The position numbers were made by a program, and so were the translations under genes. From NCBI GenBank assembly GCA_023055505.1, contig JALIRH010000023.1, forward strand, positions 7,198,423 through 7,262,422: a stretch of DNA of 64,000 nt. The letters run 5' to 3'. The notes beneath the pieces are model-generated. The model was not told the DNA's origin, did no database searches, and saw only the letters and a list, made by a program, of their open reading frames with translations. This DNA is from Callipepla californica brunnescens (lineage: Eukaryota; Chordata; Aves; Galliformes; Odontophoridae). This document shows, piece by piece, positions 24,936-35,935 of the stretch; within the stretch, counting starts at the first letter, position 1, and each line of letters begins with the position of its first letter.

Positions 24936-25172
24936 ACCTGCAGGTGCTAGTTGATGCTCAGCTAAATATGAGCCAGCTGTGTGTCTAAGAAGGCCAGTTG
25001 CATCCTGGCTTGTATCAGAAATAATGTAGCCAGCAGGAGCAGGGAGGTGGTTTTCTTTCTGTACTCAGCCCTGGTGAGGCTACATCTTGAGTACTGTGTT
25101 CAGTTTTGAGCCTCTCACTACAGGAAAGACATTGAGGCCCTGGAGAATGTTCAGAGAAGGGCTACAAAGCTG

Positions 25173-25600
25173 GTGAGAGGTCTAAAGCACAGGTCTTATG
25201 AGAAGAAGCTGTGCGAGCTGGAATTGTTTAGTCTGGAGAAAAGGAAGCTCAGGGGAAAGCTCATTGCTCTTTACAACTACATACAAGGAAGTTACGATGA
25301 AGTTGGGATCAGCCTCTTCTCCTGTGTAACTAATGACAGAACTAGAGGGAATGGCCTCAAGTTGTGCCAGAGGAGGTTCAGATTGGACATTAGGAAATTC
25401 TTCTCTGAAACAGTGGTCAGATGCTGGAGTAGGCTGCCAAGGAAGGTGTTTGGGTCACCGTCCCTGGAAGTGTTCAAGAGACGTTTAGATGTAGTGCTAA
25501 GGACATGGTTTAGAGGGGAAATATTGGTGGTAGGTGGATGGTTGGCCTGGATGATCTTCAAATTCCTTTCCAATCTTGGTGATTCTATGATTCAAATCCC
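25173..25600 (+). pseudogene. CR1 RT C-terminus and 3' end
   Basis: The frame reads the closing CR1 ORF2 block ([20 protein letters not shown], then [16 protein letters not shown]). It continues into the untranslated 3' part with [18 protein letters not shown] and [17 protein letters not shown]. The DNA then shows GGATGATCTTCAAATTCC and TTCTATGATTC, the CR1 end. Codons past the true stop are only read-through of the 3' UTR. Confidence 0.85.
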
Positions 25601-25601
25601 C

Positions 25602-26335
25602 TTTGTAGTTATGGCAATTCTTTAATAACTGCATTTGATCCAGGCAAAGGAAACTGAATAAAAGTGAAGTAGTATTAGGTGTGATACAATGATTACATTT
25701 ATTCACATTATAGGAAAATACATATTATTTTAACTACATAAAGCTTTCAAACTATTCCCAATATAACATGAAAATTAAATATGAGAAAATTAAACAGAAA
25801 GAAACACTGTTTTCTTGAAGCCAACAGTAAATATAGTTCTGTCTATCTTTTCAGTTTTGAGTAAAACTAATGTAATGCTTTTTTCCCCTGAGAACTTAGA
25901 CTTAGAAAATCTTCTATTTAAAATATAATTAAAAAAACTAATATCCTTGTTTACTTTACATAACTTTACATTTAAATTTTTAAGAAAGCATATGAAGGAA
26001 AATGTAATTGGGAGCAATTAACACATATTTGTTAAGAGCAAATCATCCAATTTTATTGCTTGGAATAAAATGAATGAACAAAAGACGTACGGTTCTTTCT
26101 CTTCATCCACAAGCCATTTATCTTAATTTCATAAGGTTCTCAGCACCGTCTTCTAGAGCATTCCTTTACTCAAGTTAGCATGTGATTATTTGGATAGGTG
26201 AACATCTAGATGATTAATTATTTATAAGATTGAGGTTAATGAATTGTATTAATTACAGCAAGCATATTATGGAAGGAGTGCATCTGTCCTGTTTAAATAT
26301 TCATCAGTGATTAGAGAAGGTGATGGAATGGAAAC
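25602..26335. other. unique AT-rich stretch, TAATTA-rich near 26.2 kb
   Basis: No gene or transposon. The part near 26190-26260 has several TAATTA/ATTAATTA cores of the kind bound by homeodomain proteins, but such words are common in AT-rich DNA. No claim of function. Confidence 0.4.
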
Positions 26336-26683
26336 ATGTCAAGTGTGTATTTGTTTCCACATGATGATGAGGTCAAGGAGAGACCTGCTGACATGGTTAA
26401 GAGCAGAGCTGCCCTTCAGTCACACCTAGATAAAGCTGGAGGAGTAGATCAACAAAAGTATTACAAAATTCAACAAGGTAATGTCCCAGTCTGGGAAGAA
26501 ATAAGTTCTTGAGAGAATTCTTGTGAGAATACTGGGAGACTGACTGGCTAGGGAACATTTATGCTGGAAACCTTGTAGTGAATATACTCATGGCAAGATG
26601 GGCAAGGGACAGAAGTTAACTCAAAAAGCATAAAACAGTAATAGCCAGTAAGTCAAGGAAAGTGATAATACCCCTTTCTTTCT
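26336..26683 (+). mobile_element. CR1 LINE fragment (RT C-terminal region)
   Basis: Decayed plus-strand CR1. CAGAGCTGCCCTTCAGTCAC, GATAAAGCTGGAGGAGTAG, AAATTCAACAAGGTAATGTC and GACTGACTGGCTAGGGAAC follow the order of the conserved region just after the FADD box in CR1. It stops where an LTR begins at about 26684. Old and without a usable frame. Confidence 0.65.
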
Positions 26684-27285
26684 TGGGTTGATCCTAGCTA
26701 TCAGCCAAACATCCTCTCAGCTCCTTTCCTTCCCTTCTAATCTATCATGATAGGTAAAGAATAGAGAGAACAGGTTGAGATAAAGGCAAGGAGATCTCTT
26801 GCCAAATACCATAGCAGGCAAGGCGCATTTGATTTGCCTCCATCCAGGAAATTAACATTACCATAACATAAGAACATATATACTGTTACCATTTAAGTAC
26901 ATATCTACATAAACTACCATATAAGAACATAAATATAATTACAGATGTAGGTATGAGGAACCAAAAAGACCAACATTAAAATGCACAAGTAAAACTTTTC
27001 CTTCTGTTTTCCCAGTCTGTTCCACTCCTCTAGTATTTTTTCTCTTCCTTCAGCCTTGCTGTCACCACAGCTTACTCTCAGTCCCTTCAGAAGCAATGAG
27101 GGGTAAGAGGAGTGGAGAGTTTCACAATCTGTACACAGCAGTTTCTTTCAGTTACTCCTTTGTTCTTTATTTTGTACTACTCTGATGTGGGTTTTCCATG
27201 GGCAATAGCTCCTGACAGATGTATGCCCCTGACCCAGTGTGGGTCTTTCACAGGTTCCAGTGGATTATCTATCCCAGCACTTGGA
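26684..27285 (-). mobile_element. avian endogenous retrovirus LTR, decayed
   Basis: The left end TGGGTTGATCCTAGC follows the TGGTTTAACCC-type terminus of a common avian LTR group. It continues with GGTTGAGATAAAGGCAAGGA near 26775 (complement of the region after the transcription start in that group), GGCAAGGCGCATTTGATTTG and ATTAACATTACC. Near 27180-27260 are degenerate repeats of the 'CTGATGTGGGTTTTCCATGG' and 'CCAGTGTGGGTCTTTC' kind. Sense is inferred as minus. It separates two CR1 fragments. No clear target duplication was found, and the right end is uncertain. Confidence 0.55.
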
Positions 27286-27740
27286 GAACCTAATACAAGC
27301 AGGGGGAAGAAAGGATTGACTGCCGCCCTGCTGAGAAGGACCTTGGGATAATAGTGGATGAGAAGCTGGACATGAGCCAGCAATGTGCTCTCACAGCCCA
27401 GAATGCCAGCTGTATCCTGAGCTGCGAGAGAGGTGATCCTGTCCTGCTCTGCTCTGGTGAGACCTCATCAGGAGTACCGTGTCCAGATGTGGAGGCCTCA
27501 TGAAGGGGAGACATAGGCCTGTTGGAGCATGTCCAGAGGAGGACCACAGAAATGACCCCAGGGACGGAGAAGCCCTTTTACAAAAACAGGCTGAAAGAGG
27601 TGGAGCCACCTGATAGTGGCCTTTCAGTACCTAAAAGGGAGCAACAGGAAAGAAGGGGACAGACTCTTTAGCAGGGTCTGTTGTGATAAAACAAGGGGAA
27701 ATGGCTTCAAGCTTGAAGAGAGTAGATTTAAGTTGGATAG
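27286..27740 (+). mobile_element. CR1 LINE fragment, RT C-terminus to 3' UTR start
   Basis: Plus-strand CR1. It contains CTGAGAAGGACCTTGGGATA, GATGAGAAGCTGGACATGAG and CAGCAATGTGCTCTCAC (the 'KxLDMSQQC' region). Later come GGCCTTTCAGTACCTAAAAG, AACAAGGGGAAATGGCTTC and AGATTTAAGTTGGAT. It breaks off near 27740 before the terminal octamers. It overlaps in element coordinates with the piece at 26336-26683, so the two are probably different CR1 insertions. Confidence 0.85.
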
Positions 27741-30700
27741 ACCTTTATTTTCCCACAATTTTTCCTACCCAACCACTTAGATCTCTCCCTTTCATCTGCT
27801 TTTGGTTACTTCTTAGACATCCTGTAATAAATCTTTTCCAATGTGAAATGCTTTTCCCCTGCACACCTCTAAGTTGTTCTGTGTCCCAAACAACCAGGCT
27901 ATAGTACTTCCCAGTCTGTGAGGTTTGTTACTCAGTTCTCCTTTGTGGTGTGCAAATGTACCTTTTCACACATAACACTTGGAAAGTTCTTTGGTCCAAG
28001 TGTGCTCAAGTGAGCTCTCTCTATTTGTCTCTAGCAGAATGTTTTCCATCTATCTTCCTGAAACTCATGCAGATATTCACAATTAAGTAGATTATGTAGA
28101 TACTTACACGAGGAATAATTAAGGTAACAACATGTGTTTTTCTGTTTTTTATATTATTCCTCCAGACAACTTTTTCTCATTCTGGTAGCACTGACAAATT
28201 CTACAACATTTCAGTTTTAATATGAATCCTTCCTTTAATACTGAAAGCTTGTTTTTTCACCAAAAGAGTAGCTTAAAACACTGGCAATTATCTCTTACTC
28301 ATTTTATATACAACACAAGGGAAAAAAACAACAGCAACAGCAACAACAACAATAACAAAAAGTTACTTATATTTTGATTGCATTAGGCTAGGGCTTATAA
28401 TTAAGATTTTCTTCCTCAGTGATCTTCAATACAGTGATCTGATTGCAACTGATATATAAAAATGCCTCCTTTATATCGTAAGTACTGTGAAAGATAGGTT
28501 AATGATGCGAAACTTAAAATTTGACAAAGCTCTTTGCTGAAACTGAGAAATTCCTATTAGCTTTTCATTTATTGACTCGAGTCAAGGGGATTACAGTGTA
28601 TTTAATGATTTGAAAATTAACCAGTTAGAATTCTGGATCATTTCCTTAAAAAAAATCTAAATTATTTTTGTCACGTATTTCAGTAATGTGTTAATGTGAC
28701 TCTTACTAACGTTAGTAGAGGATGCTCTTTTTTTTTCTTTTTATTAGCATGACACGTTCTTTTTTGTCTGAGTGCTTCTCATTTAAGAATCAGAAGGAAG
28801 TGTTGTGTTGGAATTTCATTGCTATAACAATTTCATTTGCTAATTCCTAATTTTCACTAATCAAAACTTGTTCTCATTCAGTGAATAGTATGATTGAGAA
28901 TGAACCACCTATCAATGGTACATCAGTGATGTAAAGCTGGTTTAGGTATGGTACTTTATCATTTGCTTTTCACTTTTCAATGTATAGATCTATTTTACTC
29001 ATTCCATTTTATTTGTTTGTATTATTTTAAGTTGAATGATCTTCTGACACACAGACACAGACTTACAGCCTCTTCCCACTCCTACTATTCGTTTCACTTT
29101 GAAAATTCTCTGTGCTGTTTTTTGTATTAATATACTTAGTGACTGGGAATCCTTTTTTCCAGGAAGACTTTTATAAACAGCAAAATGAAGTCCAGATGTT
29201 CAGACCCGACAAGTATAATTAATAATATACTTATTCAACATGGTACTCCCAACTATTAGCAACTGGAAGGGTGTAAGGTAGTTAATAATTAGTAATTAGT
29301 TAATTATTTTGGTTATGAATCACTTGGAAGACAGAACTTCCTCCATCACCTACATAACATAACTACTAGCTAACTAAGTGACAAATCAGTGAGAATAAAC
29401 TGAACAGTTAAGTAGCTGTTGTTTACTTCTATGTTGTTCTTCTTTTATGGCAAAGTTATCCTAACAGTAGATAATTTGAAAATATATCATCGAATAGAAA
29501 ATGAAAACCAATACAACATCTGCAAAATGCTTGTAAGAAGGATTAGTCTTTTCACACTGAAGGAGTCCAATATTTCATCAGAGCTTTAAATAGTCTTTCA
29601 AACTGATTTTCCTAAATCCATGGGAGGTTGCACAGTACTGCTATATATCTGTCAGGAATATGCATATTTTTGAAAGCATCCTGTATACCTTTTACAAAAC
29701 ATTTAGACAGCACTTACTTTCTATTATCCACCCATCCACTATTGAACTGAAAAGATATTTTGAGACAGAGCTGTATGCGGTTGTTTTCTACAGAACTGGC
29801 AATAACAAAATGATACTATCACCCTCAGAGAAGTAGATTCCTCTACATAGCTATGCTGGAGCCATTTTATATTGCCTCATATGCATGCATGGGGTTGCTC
29901 AGTCACTTTCTGCGCAGGCATACCTCTCTAAAATTTTGATTAAACACTTTACATGTTAGAGAAATCAGAACACACATCCCTATTCTCTTGGGTTAAGAGT
30001 AAGTCTCTTGTGGGAATATTATTAACCAAAAATTGTAGAATGGTCTCCAGGAGGAATTTTTAACACATACAGACTTTTTATATGCACTTTTTCAGCAATG
30101 AGCAAATAAAGCTTCATGCATTTTTAGGAATTTTTATTCCTTCCAGGCACTTTGCTTGTTAAACTTATACAACCATGCTTTTACTGATGAATGTATTAGT
30201 TGTTTTTAATTTGCCCGTGTGGCTAGTTCAGAATCTTTTTTATATTTCCTGATTAATGCATTCTTAAAAAAGTAATCAATTACTGCATAGTGATAAAGCA
30301 GAAAAAACTCCTCTTACTTAAATCTGTAATTCCTAGTTTTATTGTAATATCACAGAACACTTTAGAATTTACATTTTGCACTCAACAATGATTTCCTCAA
30401 TGACTTCTTTTCCTTTAATTTATACTGTAAAGATAAGATATTACACATTAATCTGCAACTCACTGTGCATTTGTGTGGCTTGTTTTGCTGCAGAGGTTTC
30501 CATAAAACTTCTGTCTCTTTGTGTGGAATGCAAGAGCTGAAATGATGTGGTCTAAAAGTTCAATGGCACAGTGAAAAAATTAATCCTGTTACTGACTTTT
30601 GTTTGCATTCAAGACTATGATAGGAATATTTCATGTATTCCAAACGAAAAGAGAAAGTAATTGAATAGATCAATCTCTAGTATCTATTGTATGTGACAAA

Positions 30701-31055
30701 GATAAAAAATGGCTTATGAACATGAAAACTGCAAAGAAGAAAGGGTTAAATTTACTTTCCATGTGGCAAGCTTGCTGTTCTGGGGCAACTCAGAATATAG
30801 GCCACAATCCCTCCAAAGTTTGAGTTTTATTTTTGGGAGGACTGTTATGGAAATTAAAGATTTTTGTCGCTTAAACTTGAAAAGTTTTCCTAATGACAAT
30901 TTCCACTGGTGCATGCTAATCATGAATGTGTCTGCTCTGTGACGTATTCAGTTCCCAGGAATTTCAGAGTTCCACATGGGTGGATTTACTCAGTATCACA
31001 ATAGTTGTTTGAAAAGACACCTTCTTTCAGTGTCAACCTGTATAGAAGAGGAATT
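27741..31055. other. long unique AT-rich non-coding stretch
   Basis: About 3.3 kb with no gene or transposon recognised. A CAA/CAG-type repeat lies at 28318-28362. Open frames up to 77 codons (for example 30709-30942) are anonymous and matched by equally long antisense frames. Confidence 0.5.
28318..28362. repeat. CAA/CAG microsatellite
   Basis: AACAACAGCAACAGCAAC followed by CAACAACAATAAC: an interrupted trinucleotide run. Confidence 0.9.
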
Positions 31056-31571
31056 TAGAATCATAGTCTTATAGAATCCTTGGAGTTGGAAGGGTCCTTT
31101 AATCACCTAGTCCAACTTCCCTTCAATGAACAGGGACGTGCACAACTAGATCAGGTTGCTCAGAGCCCTGTTTAGCCTGAACATGGAAGTCATCCACCAC
31201 ATCTCAAAGAAACCTGTGACAGTGCGTCACCACCCTCACTGTAAAAGACTTTTTCATTATATCCCTCTTTATGTTCAAAACTATTTCCACCTCATCCTAT
31301 CACCTCAGACCCTGCTGAAGAGTCTGTCCCCTTCTTTCTTGTAGCTCCCCTTTAGATACTGAAAGTCAGCTATCAGGTCACCCTGGAGCCTTCTCCAGGC
31401 TGAACAGCCCCACCTCTTTCAGTCTGTCCTTGTAGGAAAGGTGTTCCATCCCTTGGCCTTCCACTGGATCACCTCCCTCAACCTGCTGACCATGCCTCTT
31501 TTGATGCAGCCCAGGATACAGTTGGCTTTCTGGGCTGTAAGGGCACATTGCTGCCTCATGTCCAGCTTCTT
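31056..31571 (-). mobile_element. outer CR1 LINE, 3' part
   Basis: Minus-strand CR1. Its left edge is ATCATAGTCTTATAGAATCC, then TTGGAGTTGGAAGGGTCC and CTAGTCCAACTTCCC. It runs through the 3' UTR (GAACAGGGACGTGCACAAC, CACCTCAGACCCTGCTGAAG) into the end of ORF2 (GATGCAGCCCAGGATACAG, TAAGGGCACATTGCTGCC). At about 31571 it is interrupted by a plus-strand CR1; the same minus-strand body resumes at 33185. Confidence 0.92.
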
Positions 31572-31742
31572 TTTAAGTGGCATTCATCTCGCAGGAAAGG
31601 AGCAAACAGGATGAGTAAACAGGGCATGACACAGCAAAGGGCCATGTTGTGGAGTTTGTGCAAGCACTTCACACAGAGCAGGAGAGCAAGGCATGCTGCT
31701 CCTCCCACTCGAAAAACTAGAGCCACCAAAAAGGTGTGACGA

Positions 31743-32003
31743 GTCTTAGTAACTAGGGACTCCTTGCTGGCAGGCACTGAGGCCCCCATTTGCCACCCAG
31801 ATAGTCACTTCAGAGAGGTTTGCTGTCTTCTGGGGGCATATGTCAGAGTCATTAAGACTCTACCACATCTGATAAAACACAAAGACTACCACCCGCTTGT
31901 TGTCACTGAAGTTGGGTCAAAGGAGGCTGTAATGAGGAAACTCATGAACATTAAAAGGGACTTTGCGTCACTTGGAAAGATGCTAAAGGGGTCAGGAGCA
32001 TAA
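31743..32003 (+). pseudogene. CR1 ORF1 esterase (SGNH/GDSL-like) fragment
   Basis: Some CR1 ORF1 proteins carry a GDSL/SGNH-hydrolase-like domain. Here the frame starts with VTRDSLLAGTEAP, an altered GDSL block in which G is replaced by R but the nucleophile-position S remains. CHPDSHFREVCCLLGAYV, then DYHPLVVTEVGSKEAVM and IKRDFASLGKMLKGSGA follow. The frame ends at 32003, so the catalytic D-H part is missing. The corresponding region is also visible at 23330-23750 (+), and on the minus strand near 33900-34600, 39775-40190 and 57815-57960. Confidence 0.8.
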
Positions 32004-32732
32004 CTAGTGCTCTCCTCTGTCCTGCCAACTGGTGCCTGAGTTCTGGAAAGAAGGAGGAGAATAGGTCAGGTAAATTACTGGCTGAGGGCATGGTTTTGGG
32101 ATGAAGGTTTTGGGTAGTGTGATCTTGGGCAGGTCACTGAGAAGCCAGATATGCGGGCATCAGACAGAATACAACTGAGCAGATGGGGCAAGAGAGTTCT
32201 GGGGAGCAAGGTGAACAGAGCTGTAAACTAGATTTGGTGGAAAAAGGAGACAGCTCCCTGTGACAGAGATGGGCCTGAAAATGGTATCTTTTTAGTAAAC
32301 CGTGGATAAAAGCCTCCCAATTGTACAATACAATCTCATGAGGACTCCTTAGAGTATGTAACATTACCAATAGCTCCACTAAAGACTTCCATCCAGGGAG
32401 ACATACCTGCACCCTCTGCTTCCCTAAAGTGCCTGTATACCAATGCACTCAGCATGGGAAAATAAACAGGAACAACTAGAGATCTGTGTGTGGCCAGAGG
32501 GCCACAGCCTCAAGGCAGTCAGTCACAGAGAAATGATGGGACAGTTCACAAGACTGGAAAGCTCAGAGATGACTAGGTCCTCTTTAGGAAAGACAGGCTG
32601 GTGCAGTGAGGTGCTGTAGTTGCCCTTCATGTGAGAGAGCAACTAGAATGTGCTGAGCTCCAGTTGGAGGAGAGTGGTGAATAAGTAGAGAGCTTGTGGG
32701 TAAGAATTCAGGAGTGAGCTAATGTAAGTGAC

Positions 32733-33098
32733 ATGGTTGTGAATGTGCACTACAGGCCACCTGATCAGGAGAAGAAAAGTGATGAGTCCTTCTACAAAGA
32801 GCTGGAAGTAGTTTTGCAATCTCCAGGGCTGTTTCACATGGGGGACATCTTCCAAGCTGATATTTGTTGGATAAGCAATGCAGCCAGGCACTCAAAGTCC
32901 ACATGTTTCCTGCAATGCATTGATGCTAACTTTCTAACAGAGCTGGTGGAGGAGCTAAAGATGAGGGCTATGCTACTTCATCTTGTTCTTACTAACAAGG
33001 AAGAACTGGTTGGGGATGTGAAGGTTGGGGGCAGCTTGGGTTGTGGCAATCATGGGGTGGTTCAAGATCTTGTGTGGAAGGAGCAAAGCAGTAAGTAG
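32733..33098 (+). pseudogene. CR1 endonuclease C-terminal fragment
   Basis: A 121-codon frame reading VVNVHYRPPDQEKKSDESF (YRPPD box), VLQSPGLFHMGDIFQADIC (the GDFN box changed to GDIF), FLQCIDANFLTELVEEL, LLHLVLTNKEELVGDVKVGG and SLGCGNHGVVQ. In this last phrase the usual SDH is changed to GNH, losing the aspartate next to the catalytic histidine. So the fold is recognisable but the active site is damaged. Part of the inner CR1. Confidence 0.88.
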
Positions 33099-33333
33099 GA
33101 CTGCTGCCCTAGACTTCAGGAGAGCCATCTTTGATCGCTTCCATGACCTTCTTGGGGATATCCTATGGACTAGAGCATTAAAAGGTAAGGGCACATTCCT
33201 GGCTCATGTCTGGCTTCCTATCCACCAGTATCCCCAAGTCCTTTTTGTCAGGGCTGCACACAATAGTTTCATCCCCTATCTTGTTGTGAAAGTTGACACT
33301 ACCTAGCAGCAAGACCTTGCATTTGGATTCATT

Positions 33334-33681
33334 TTACTTCATGAGGTTCTCCTGGCCAACTAGGTCCCTCTGGTTGGCATCCCATCTCTCTGGTGCACCA
33401 ACACTTGGTATCATCACCAAACTAGATAAGGGTGCACTCAACCTCACTGTCAGTGCATTGATGAAGATGTTAAAGAGTATCAATCCAACCACCGACTCCT
33501 CTGGGATACTATTCATCACTGATCTCCATCCAGACATTGAGACTTTGACCACAACTCTCTGGATTAAATCCTGCAGCCAGTTCTTCATCCATTGTGCAGT
33601 CCACCCATTAAATCCATACATTTCCAGTCTGGAGAGAAAAATGTTACGATGGACCTCGCCAAAGGCCTTCTTGAAGTCCAA
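33334..33681 (-). pseudogene. CR1 RT fragment
   Basis: The frame reads the RT palm: MDFKKAFGEVHRNIFLSRL, in which the D of motif A is kept. NGWTAQWMKNWLQDLIQRV follows, then a motif B relic (NSIPEESVVGLILFNIFIN) in which PQGS has become PEES. Motif C is lost. Part of the outer CR1 at 31056-34850. Confidence 0.87.
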
Positions 33682-34338
33682 ACAGGGGACATCATTTCTC
33701 TTCCCTTGTCCATTGATGCAGATAGACCATCATAGCTTGGTCAAGCAGGATTTGCCCTTTATAAAGCCATGATGGTCCTCCCATATCACCTCCTTGTAGC
33801 ATAGCTTCCAGAAAGATGTGCTTCATCTGCTCCATGATCTTTCCCAGCACACAGGTGAGACCTTGCCATGGGCAAACTCTTCACCACCTCCTTCCCCCTT
33901 CAAACCTAGTTTAAAGCTTTGTCAATGAGCCCGCACTGCTCCTGGGCCATTTTCATCTTTGACCCAGGTGGCCCCATCAGCAGCCATTAGGCCAGGTGCA
34001 AAGTAGACCTCTGGTTGAAAAAGTCAGAATTCCTGTGGTGACATCAGCCTCCCATCCATGTATTAATCAGGTGAGTTTTCCCATTCCTTTCATTATCCCT
34101 TGCTACCACTGAAGGCATAGAGGAAAATGCCACTCATACTCCTGCTCCATCTACTAACCACCCCCAGTCTCCTGAATTTCTTTTTGATAGCTCTCAAATT
34201 TCTCTCAGAGACTGTCACAGCCTGAACTGTCAGTAAGGGATAATAATCAGTGTTATGAACGAGACTAGGGAGTTTCCTAGTAAGGTCCCAGATCCAGACC
34301 CCAGGGATGCAGAATGCTTCCCTATGGATAGGGTCTGA

Positions 34339-34608
34339 TCAACATATTGTGCACTGCTTTTCCCTCTGGAGCAATTCACTCACAACGATTACTCTTCTTT
34401 CCTTTTTGGAAGAGATTGTCTTGATGCGTGGAGTTAACCTCCTCACCCTAGACAGTCTCATGAGTGGACCTTGTACTGCATCCTTACTTGACTTTCCCTG
34501 GAGTTCCAGAGCCCCAGACCTACTGTGCAGGGGCACCTGGGAAGGGAAGCTAGACAGAGATAATTTTCTTGTGGTGCCAAGCTGGGATCTGTTTCCAATT
34601 GTTCCCAA
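34339..34608 (-). pseudogene. CR1 ORF1 fragment upstream of the esterase motif
   Basis: The frame contains LMRLSRVRRLTPRIKTISS and KKERRVIVVSELLQREKQ. The first phrase closely parallels ILSRVRRSTLHFNTVSAEK of the CR1 at 23.1 kb. VIVVSELLQ stands where a VVGDSLL (GDSL) block is expected, so the nucleophile motif is lost. The long plus-strand frame at 34307-34894 is only its antisense shadow. Confidence 0.75.
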
Positions 34609-34850
34609 CTTTTTGGTCCTGTCTCTTTACCTGATCACTCTATCACCAGGGAGTATTTGTCGCACCACGCTCCTACTGGCACATTGTGCCCTATTTGCCC
34701 ATTCTGTTTGCTGCACTCCATTTTCTGTGCTCCATGGGAGCAGCCTTTGTACATGCAGGGAACTGACCGCCAGCAGTCTGAACTATGGGTGCAAACAGCC
34801 ACAAGTAATAGGCAAAAAAAGTCCATACTCTAAAGAGGAAATTACCAAGT

Positions 34851-35935
34851 TCAATGTGGCATATGAGACAGATATGAAAAGAAGAACTTTGTAGTGAATT
34901 ACAGTTCTTATGAAATAACATTACTGAGTAGTCATGCTGTAGTTTCCTACATAGCATCTTGTATTAAAACTGTCTAGAAGAAAAAGCAAAAATGGCAACA
35001 TGGTCTCTTCAGACTTTTCTCGCACATGTATTTCATAAATTTTTGCTAACATTCTCTTTTTCATTGAGCACTTTGGTAACTTTAAATGACTCCAAACTCA
35101 TGAATAAATAAATAAAATTTCCCTTATTCAGTAGCAGCAAGGCTATCTTCTAGTTCCAAGGAAGTCTATAAGAAAATCTGCATTTACACTGCTTTAGCAC
35201 CTTGAAGTAATAGTATCATGTAACTGTCCATAGGTAACAGAAGTGTATTTTCTTTTTTGTAGGCAAACGTGAACTGCAGAAGAAACACAGGAGATTATGT
35301 GATTGAACATTCAAATGGCAGATGAAATTCAGCATGTTAAATGCATTTAACATGGTCAAGACTGTCACACAAAGAGTAATGAACATGGGAAATAACTCCA
35401 GCTTTTTATTTAAACTTGAAGCTCTATTATTACCTTCGTCGTTGAGAAGTAAAATCTAGAGATTATGGCACATATGAAAGCTTCACATGAAAGCACCAAC
35501 TCACTGTTTATCAGCAGTCAAAATGCAAGCCAAAGATTATGAAATTTAGAAATGGTTTAGAAATCAAAACAGAGAATAACAAAATGCCATTGTAAAAAGT
35601 CATGTCTCTTCCTAAATTCAAACATTATATGTAGTTCTTCCCTCTGTTAAAAAAAAATGAGACATGAAAAATAAGAGCTTCAAGTTACAGTAATGATAAG
35701 CAGAGATTGGCTATATACAACATCTGGCTAAGCAGCTAGGACTCTTCTGTACAGAAGTGGTGACAGGTACAAAATGATGGAATTCTATGATCAGGCCATA
35801 AAAAATTAAAAGAAAAAATTCAGACTAGACTCTTGCAGTCTGTGCTCTCATGAACTACAATCAGGATAGCTGAGTGACAGATTTCAAAGAAAATGATAGG
35901 AGAAGGATTGAGAGAGGAGTAAACTCTAGCTTCTG
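34851..35935. other. unique AT-rich non-coding stretch
   Basis: No gene or transposon recognised; AATA repeats near 35102-35118. Confidence 0.45.

Larger units (their letters stand above)
23041..25601 (+). mobile_element. CR1 LINE with ORF1, EN, RT and 3' end (internally deleted)
   Basis: The most complete CR1 here. It begins in ORF1 near 23088 (ILSRVRRSTLHFNTVSAEK) and runs through the ORF1 esterase region to about 23760. After a G-rich spot at 23781-23804 the endonuclease follows (23821-24240, including PNQDEEMDKELYEQLAE and PALVLIGHFSFPD). The EN-RT linker is missing: sequence jumps at about 24240 from the EN end to the RT entry. A well-kept RT core lies at 24348-24990, the C-terminal part at 25060-25480, and the 3' untranslated end is TTCCAATCTTGGTGATTCT then ATGATTC at about 25600. 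Stops and frameshifts show it is dead, though it is younger-looking than the copies at 8.3 or 18.4 kb. Confidence 0.93.
31572..33184 (+). mobile_element. inner CR1 LINE, ORF1 esterase plus endonuclease, no RT
   Basis: Plus-strand CR1 segment lying inside a minus-strand CR1. From left to right: ORF1 C-terminal esterase-like region (31740-32003), a poorly conserved stretch, the endonuclease start near 32420 (TGCCTGTATACCAATGCACT), the endonuclease middle and end (32733-33098), and the start of the EN-RT linker (GLL/DLLGDILWTRALKG near 33150). It has neither RT nor a CR1 3' end. It is flanked by 35-bp direct repeats (31537-31571 and 33185-33219) that are themselves host CR1 sequence. Confidence 0.85.
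33185..34850 (-). mobile_element. outer CR1 LINE, RT part joined to ORF1
   Basis: The minus-strand CR1 resumes with GTAAGGGCACATTCCTGGC and TATCCACCAGTATCCCCAAG. It covers the RT C-terminus and RT palm (33334-33681: MDFKKAFGEVHRNIFLSRL as altered motif A, then WMKNWLQDLIQRVVVK). Near 33850-33890 it jumps directly to ORF1: the plus-strand text CTTCAAACCTAGTTTAAAGC is the complement of the ORF1 end. ORF1 then continues leftwards in sense to about 34850, including the segment 34339-34608. The endonuclease and linker are deleted. Confidence 0.85.

Noticed and set aside
26190..26260. Homeodomain-binding enhancer (TAATTA cluster)
   Set aside because: TAATTA words are frequent in AT-rich DNA; without conservation data the cluster cannot be told from background.
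34307..34894. 195-codon plus-strand open frame
   Set aside because: It is antisense to a CR1 ORF1 region on the minus strand (SRVRRLTPRIKTISS and flanks), so it is a shadow frame.
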